From contig CBFIHR010000027.1 of NCBI GenBank assembly GCA_965662365.1, positions 1 to 48,710 of the forward strand: a stretch of DNA of 48,710 nucleotides. Reading direction: 5' to 3'. The position numbers and the translations under genes are program-made. Under the pieces are notes generated by a model. It did not search any database and was not told the DNA's origin. It saw nothing but the letters and a program-made list of their open reading frames with translations. Shown one piece after another: positions 44,153-48,710 of this stretch (the first letter of the stretch is position 1; each line of letters starts with the position of its first letter). The DNA comes from CAWVWD01 sp965662365 (lineage in GTDB: Bacteria; Bacteroidota; Bacteroidia; Chitinophagales; Saprospiraceae).

Positions 44153-45112
44153 ATGACAAACGTCAATATCATATCAGGGCAAGCCACGCAATATTTATCC
44201 GAAAAAATTGCTGACTTTTATGGTCAACCTTTAGCAAATATAGAAGTAAAAACATTTAGTGATGGCGAAATGCAGCCCGTCATCAATGAATCCGTTCGAG
44301 GAGCTTATGTGTTTTTAATTCAATCTACGATGGCACCTTCCGATAATTTATTTGAATTATTATTAATGATAGATGCTGCCAAAAGAGCATCTGCCGGGTA
44401 TATTACGGCAGTTATTCCTTATTTTGGTTATGCTCGACAAGACAGAAAAGACAAGCCTCGGGTTCCGATTTCGGGTCGATTAGTAGCAAACTTGTTGGAA
44501 GCTGCGGGGGCAAATCGTATCATGACAATGGATTTGCACGCTGACCAGATTCAAGGCTTTTTCGATATTCCTGTCGATCATTTGCAAAGTGATGCGATTT
44601 ACATTCCGTATTTACGAAGTCGTGCAGATATCAATATGGATAATGTGATTTTTGCCTCTCCAGATGTAGGTGGTGTGAAAAGGGCGAGAGCTTACGCACA
44701 AATATTTGAAACAGACTTGGTCATCTGTGATAAGTATAGAGAAAAAGCAAACGAAGTGAAAGGTATAACAGTTATCGGTGAGGTCGATGGGGCCGATGTC
44801 ATTCTTGTTGATGACATGGTCGATACCGCAGGGACACTTTGTGCTGCGGCTGATGCTTTGATTGCAAAAGGTGCAAAATCGGTAAGAGCGATCATCACGC
44901 ATCCGGTATTATCGGGACCGGCGTATGACCGTATTGAAAAATCGCAAATAACAGAGTTATTAGTATGTGATACGCTGCCGCTAAAGCGTCAATTACCGAA
45001 TATCACTCAACTTTCTGTGAATGAATTATTTTCTCGTGCCTTACGGAATGTTCATGAAAATCGCTCTATTGCAGCGTTATTTCAAAGTGTAAAAGGAGGA
45101 CGTTCAATCTAA
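44153..45112 (+). CDS. prs: Ribose-phosphate pyrophosphokinase (PRPP synthetase)
   Basis: 319 residues, the usual length. FSDGEMQPVINESVRG, the ATP-binding YFGYARQDRKDKPRVPISG, DLHADQIQGFFDIPVDHL and the PRPP loop VILVDDMVDTAGTLC are all intact. It makes PRPP from ribose-5-phosphate and ATP for nucleotide, His and Trp synthesis. Cytoplasmic, housekeeping, single gene between its own promoter and tandem terminators. Confidence 0.97.
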   Translation: MTNVNIISGQATQYLSEKIADFYGQPLANIEVKTFSDGEMQPVINESVRGAYVFLIQSTMAPSDNLFELLLMIDAAKRASAGYITAVIPYFGYARQDRKDKPRVPISGRLVANLLEAAGANRIMTMDLHADQIQGFFDIPVDHLQSDAIYIPYLRSRADINMDNVIFASPDVGGVKRARAYAQIFETDLVICDKYREKANEVKGITVIGEVDGADVILVDDMVDTAGTLCAAADALIAKGAKSVRAIITHPVLSGPAYDRIEKSQITELLVCDTLPLKRQLPNITQLSVNELFSRALRNVHENRSIAALFQSVKGGRSI

Positions 45113-45132
45113 GAAGACAGATAGGAAAGTTA

Positions 45133-45199
45133 AATTGAGTAGATTTAACGCTCAATATTTTTTGATAAAACGCTAAGAGAATTTTCCCTTAGCGTTTTT
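45133..45199 (+). terminator. Tandem terminators after prs
   Basis: Two hairpins in series. ATTGAG/CTCAAT (about 45134-45157) is followed by six T; AAAACGCTAAG (45167-45177) and CTTAGCGTTTT (45188-45198) is a perfect 11-bp stem with T following. Confidence 0.85.
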
Positions 45200-45250
45200 G
45201 TTTGTAGCATTTGATAGGTTTTCTACTATAATGTTCTTTTTACATGAACT

Positions 45251-45383
45251 CTACTCCATAATATCCAAAATTCCCGTCAAAGGAATCACCAGCCAGTCAG
45301 GACGACTTCCTAACTCATAACCCATCCCGAGGTTTCGGGACGGCTTTTTCTAAATTATTTTCTTCTTTTTTCTTGATAATTGA
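45251..45383. repeat. 133-bp direct repeat, left copy
   Basis: About 92% identical to 48578-48710 by eye. It contains CCATCCCGAGGTTTCGGGACGG followed by T, an intrinsic terminator for the plus strand. On the minus strand a 24-codon frame (ATG at 45325, TAG at 45251) starts MGYELG, continues SRPDWLVIPLTG and ends LDIME. Most differences between the two copies are synonymous in this frame. Not a recognised IS end. Confidence 0.9.
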
Positions 45384-45762
45384 AAAGTTTAAAATATATA
45401 TAAATCTATTTTTACGCTAATATGTTAAATTTTAATTCCATCTCAAAAATATTATTCTACTCCTTGGTTTTATCAAAAAAATAACATAATATTGTGGAAT
45501 ACAAAAGCAAGAACCCAAGAGATTGTGTAGTATGATAATTCTTAAAATCTTCTTTTTGTAAAAAAATAATAACACATAATTGTAGAAATGTCTGCAATGA
45601 AATGGGTAAAAAAGTATCGCTCTCGAATGTTTTTCAAGTAAAATTGAAGAAAATGAGACGAAACAGTAAAGTGATGGCAAAAAAATAAGGACTAACGAAG
45701 TGTCGAGGCTTCGATAGTCCAATTCATACATATTTTTCAATATATAAAAAACACTTAAAGTT
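45384..45762. other. Gene-free region between repeat and module, with a strong hairpin
   Basis: 379 bp, very AT-rich. At 45689-45720, GGACTAACGAAG and CTTCGATAGTCC pair in 11 of 12 positions around an 8-nt loop; on the minus strand a T run follows. It lies 43 bp before the next ATG, thus in the leader of the module. A spurious minus-strand frame covers part of the region and is rejected. Confidence 0.5.
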
Positions 45763-46530
45763 ATGAAAAAATTAACTTTCTTACTAATGATTTGCAGCTT
45801 TTTCGCTGCGACAAGCGTTTTTGGGCAACAATGGAACGGTCCTTCAAATACTGGAAGTGAAATCTACCGTACAGGATTTACAGGTATTGGAACTACAAAC
45901 CCTGATGCTTTATTACATTTAAAAACTGAGCCTATTTCATTACCTTCAGGAGGAGAAGAGCCTATTACCTATATTCCTGTAGGTATTAGATTGGAATATT
46001 ACTCGCCCAGTAATACTACAAATTACCATTGGAATATTAATTCAGGTTCAGGTTTAAAATTTGAATACTTCACTAATCAAGGTACACCGACAGAAGTATT
46101 GAATATCACACAAGGAACTATGACGTATTACGGTTCTAAAATTATATTAAAAACCAACGGTACAAATCAGTTAGCACTACATAATGACGGTCGCATACAT
46201 GCACGAGAAGTAGAAGTGAACTTAGATGTCATTCCTGATTATGTTTTTAAGGATGATTATGACTTGATGCCGTTGACAGAACTTCGTAAGTTTATCGACC
46301 AAAATCATCACTTACCGAATATCAAGTCTGCTGCTGAGTACGAAGCCTACGGACGTATTCCTTTAAAAGAACTCAACCTAAAACTATTAGAAAAAGTAGA
46401 AGAACTCACACTCTACACTTTGGAACAACAAACTCAAATCGAAGCACTACAAGCAGCTAACGCAGAAATATCAACACTTAAAAATCAAATGGCTGAATTA
46501 CAAAAAGTCTTAGATGATTTGAAAAAATAA
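45763..46530 (+). CDS. Surface protein with tail-fibre (S74-like) C-terminus
   Basis: 255 residues. Signal peptide MKKLTFLLMICSFFAATSVFGQ, a beta-rich start with YRTGFTGIGTTNPDALLHLK, then the region that Bacteroidota share in 'tail fiber domain-containing' proteins (HAREVEVNLDVIPDYVF, RKFIDQNHHLPNIKSAAEY) and a C-terminal coiled coil (LLEKVEELTLYTLEQQTQIEALQ to the end). It lacks a phage context. It is a secreted or surface filament-like protein; the trailing coiled coil suggests trimerisation. First gene in the repeat-bracketed module. Confidence 0.85.
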   Translation: MKKLTFLLMICSFFAATSVFGQQWNGPSNTGSEIYRTGFTGIGTTNPDALLHLKTEPISLPSGGEEPITYIPVGIRLEYYSPSNTTNYHWNINSGSGLKFEYFTNQGTPTEVLNITQGTMTYYGSKIILKTNGTNQLALHNDGRIHAREVEVNLDVIPDYVFKDDYDLMPLTELRKFIDQNHHLPNIKSAAEYEAYGRIPLKELNLKLLEKVEELTLYTLEQQTQIEALQAANAEISTLKNQMAELQKVLDDLKK

Positions 46531-46554
46531 TTATTAAATTTTTAAAACAAGATT

Positions 46555-47055
46555 ATGAAAAATATAGCACTAATTTTATTTCTAAGCATTATCGTTTTTA
46601 TATTGGGTTGTAATAATGATGATACTTCCAAAGTTGATGATACTTCCAAAGTTCCTAATTTGTGTAATATAAACATAACATTAAATGAATCATTTGTAGT
46701 AAATAAAGAGTGTATGTATACTTATATATCCTCCGATAATGACACTATACAAATAGCCTTAGTTGATATCGCAGATTATCGAGATTATGGAGTAGTGTGT
46801 CAAGCCTCTACAGGTGGTTATGCAGAAATTTCAGTAAGTGCTTTTGTAAATGCTCAGCAAAAGCTTAAAATATTTACTTGGCCAGGGTGCGACGGACCTG
46901 AAGAATACAATCCAAATATGAGTACCCTGCCTGAACTTCAATTAGATAAAGGTTATATGCTTAAATTAATGAAAATGTATCCTTTGTCAGAAACACAAGA
47001 AGAATCTCCTGAATTAGAGGAGGAATATGGCATTCGATTAATTATTATGAAATAA
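46555..47055 (+). CDS. Lipoprotein of unknown function
   Basis: 166 residues, starting 24 bp after the previous gene. MKNIALILFLSIIVFILGC carries the lipidation Cys, after which the sequence DDTSKV is present twice in tandem (18-bp repeat, 46618-46653). The mature part is beta-rich with four Cys (LCNINI, ECMY, VVCQA and GCDG) that may pair. No named domain. It lies between a surface protein and a secreted protease, so it may anchor or inhibit one of them; this is inference only. Confidence 0.7.
   Translation: MKNIALILFLSIIVFILGCNNDDTSKVDDTSKVPNLCNINITLNESFVVNKECMYTYISSDNDTIQIALVDIADYRDYGVVCQASTGGYAEISVSAFVNAQQKLKIFTWPGCDGPEEYNPNMSTLPELQLDKGYMLKLMKMYPLSETQEESPELEEEYGIRLIIMK
46618..46653 (+). 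repeat. 18-bp in-frame tandem repeat
   Basis: GATGATACTTCCAAAGTT occurs twice back to back with no mismatch, right after the lipobox Cys region, in frame. Replication slippage is the simplest origin. Confidence 0.95.
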
Positions 47056-47062
47056 AACTATT

Positions 47063-48517
47063 ATGAAACATATATTATTTGTTATTTTATTCACATTTTA
47101 ATTCTTTATAGTTTGGGGACAATATGATTGTCACAATAGTATTGACGATGAAAGGGTTGCACAAGTACAAAAAATTCTTAACCAACAAATCAATAAGAAT
47201 TATTCGGGACAACACCCCATGGTACGTTTAGCATTACACAACGTTCGTAGAACCGATGGAACAGGTGGAAATAGCTGGACGGCAATCAGAGACGTTGTTG
47301 ATGGCTTATCAGATTTTTATAGTCCTCATGATATTTGTTTTACCGTTATTTCCGAGAATAATATAGATAATGATACTTATTTTGGAATAACTGAATTTGG
47401 AGGAAATCCTACTTGGGAGGACTTAATCACAGTTGATAGAGTAAATGGAGCTATTAATGTATACTTTGTAAGTGATGCAGGGCAGGGCGGACGTGCCACA
47501 GGATTTTTATTTGGTGATGACTTTCCTACAGCAACTTTAGCTAATACCGTGACTGGAGGAGATAACATAGTACGTTCTACATTTAACTCTGCGGTGTTGG
47601 CACACGAAATAGGACATTGTTTAGGGCTATTTCATACTCATCAATTTCGTGCTACCATAGATAATGATGGTAATGTTACTGCTATCATAAGAGAGCAAAT
47701 TCCTCGAACGGGGAATTTAGCTAACTGTACAACTGAAGGAGATTTATTATGTGATACACCCGCCGACCCAGGATTAAGCATTTCAACTGCTAATGTTGAC
47801 AATGAAACCAGTTGTAGTTATATCGGCGGTGCGACACTAAATAATTTAAATTATGCTCCTGATACAAGAAATGTGATGAGTTACACATTACCTGCTTGTA
47901 TGCAATCATTCACAGTAGGACAAGGTAATAGGGCAAGAGATTTTATCTTATCGGGTGTTGATTTAGATGATTATGTGATAAGAGAGGACATTACCATATC
48001 GGGTACTTTCAATGACAATCGTTACTACGGAACGGAAAATACGATTACCTCAAGTATTAATCATACAGGAGGAGAGGTTACTTATGAAGCTAAAAATAAA
48101 ATTACACTACAAGATGGCTTTAAAATTAACGCAAATACTAACACTTCTTTTCATGCAAAATTAGGTGTATATAAATGTACAGAACCATTAACACCTAATT
48201 TTGGTCGAATAATATCGCAAGGTAATAACACAATTCGAGGTGTGAACTTTTTACCGTCAGAAAGACTAAATTTCTCAATGTTTCCAAATCCTACAAACGG
48301 TTCGTTTACGATGAATATTTTTATTGCTAATCATCAGCAAGTTGAGATATTTGTAACGGATTTAACGGGTAAAAAGATATTGACACAACAGAAGGAATTG
48401 GTAAGTGGGACAAACGAACAACTTGAGATAGATGTATCTGCTTTTAATCAAGGTATTTACTTTGTTACAGTAAGAACTAATACAGAAATTAAAACACAAA
48501 AATTAGTTGTTGAATAA
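47063..48517 (+). pseudogene. M43-type secreted zinc metalloprotease with T9SS tail, stop codon in the signal peptide
   Basis: The ATG at 47063, eight bases after the lipoprotein stop, opens a signal peptide MKHILFVILFTF followed by TAA (47099-47101) and then FFIVWGQYDCHN, all in one frame with the protease. A single change TTA to TAA would explain it. The reading frame then stays open to 48517. The protease has HEIGHCLGLFHTH (zinc ligands, catalytic Glu) and the Met-turn NVMSYTL; four Cys pairs suggest an extracytoplasmic fold. The C-terminal ~80 residues (FPNPTNGSFTM to KLVVE) form a T9SS sorting domain. The next ATG, at 47219, would lack any export signal. Confidence 0.8.
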
Positions 48518-48523
48518 AAAGCA

Positions 48524-48553
48524 AAAGCCGTTTCGAGATTTCGGAACGGCTTT
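48524..48553. terminator. Terminator after the metalloprotease
   Basis: AAAGCCGTTTCGA and TCGGAACGGCTTT pair in 12 of 13 positions (the other G-U) around GATT; 6 bp after the stop, T on both sides. Confidence 0.75.
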
Positions 48554-48577
48554 CCAATATCAAACTATTAAAATCTT

Positions 48578-48710
48578 CTACTCCATAATATCCAAACTCC
48601 CCGTTAAAGGAATCACCAGCCAGTCAGGACGACTGCCAAGTTCATACCCCATCCCGAGGTTTCGGGACGGCTTTTTCTAAATTATTTTCTTCTTTTTTTT
48701 TGACAATTGA
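48578..48710. repeat. 133-bp direct repeat, right copy (reaches window end)
   Basis: Same orientation as 45251-45383. It carries the same hairpin (CCATCCCGAGGTTTCGGGACGG) and the same minus-strand 24-codon frame (ATG at 48652, TAG at 48578). The similarity continues to the last base, so the true end may be outside the window. Confidence 0.9.

Noticed and set aside
45432..45740. 102-codon minus-strand frame rich in Phe, Leu, Ile and Tyr
   Set aside because: Composition follows from the extreme AT content, it ends inside the 5' leader of the next gene, contains the hairpin at 45689-45720, and has no start signal or neighbour that supports it.
45763..46530. Prophage tail-fibre gene
   Set aside because: No other phage gene is nearby; signal peptide and shared C-terminal region fit a Bacteroidota surface protein family.
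45251..48710. Integron cassette flanked by attC-like sites
   Set aside because: The 133-bp repeats contain a hairpin but no clear paired RYYYAAC/GTTRRRY cores, the bracket holds three genes with a long leader, and no integrase is visible. Left as an open mobile-module question.

Overview
The window is AT-rich chromosomal DNA from a member of the Bacteroidota. The evidence is C-terminal type IX secretion (T9SS) sorting tails on two secreted proteins, lipoprotein signals of the Bacteroidota kind, near-absent Shine-Dalgarno sequences, -7 boxes of the TAnnTTTG type, a two-component-propeller histidine kinase, a single long RelA/SpoT protein and an S74-like, phage-tail-fibre-like surface protein. 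A Saprospiria-like lineage is plausible but not proven. No CRISPR array, prophage, rRNA or complete insertion sequence is seen.

Layout. 1-4.4 kb: the 3' end of a very large AAA ATPase of the 'DNA repair ATPase' family, a secreted unknown, a decayed tandem duplication of that junction, an SUI1/eIF1-like factor and a small secreted protein. 4.4-10.0 kb, minus strand: a membrane protein with an unlisted 39-residue partner, L-serine dehydratase, the Zn-ribbon coiled-coil/Nif3 pair and a DUF3299-like lipoprotein divergent from a His-rich lipoprotein (possible metal handling). 10.6-16.5 kb: a MITE-like element, a TlpA-like thioredoxin lipoprotein, a rhodanese, RelA/SpoT, tRNA-Leu(TAG) and trigger factor.

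16.7-22.0 kb is a six-gene nonulosonic (sialic-like) acid cluster: PseB-type dehydratase, RmlD-like reductase, NeuB-family synthase of an unusual subtype, GNAT, PseF-type CMP-transferase and a Pse-associated methylase. The PseC aminotransferase and PseG hydrolase of the standard pseudaminate route are absent, and a reductase sits where PseC is expected, so a non-canonical sugar is possible. Every junction in the cluster carries a different short repeat family.

22.3-29.0 kb: an orphan LytS-type sensor kinase, an M23 peptidase and a helical-repeat unknown behind a good promoter. 29-37.4 kb: a GT2 fused to a degenerate sugar-transferase module, a Bcp peroxiredoxin, a UvrD-like helicase-nuclease, a T9SS esterase and a SPOR lipoprotein. 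37.8-45.1 kb: ornithine aminotransferase, a membrane unknown, a WD40 protein that looks like a STAND protein without its NTPase, a YwaF-type membrane protein and PRPP synthetase.

45.2-48.7 kb is a three-gene surface/secreted module bracketed by 133-bp direct repeats. The differences between the repeats are mostly synonymous in a 24-codon minus-strand reading frame. The last gene of the module, an M43-type metalloprotease with a T9SS tail, has an in-frame TAA inside its signal peptide.
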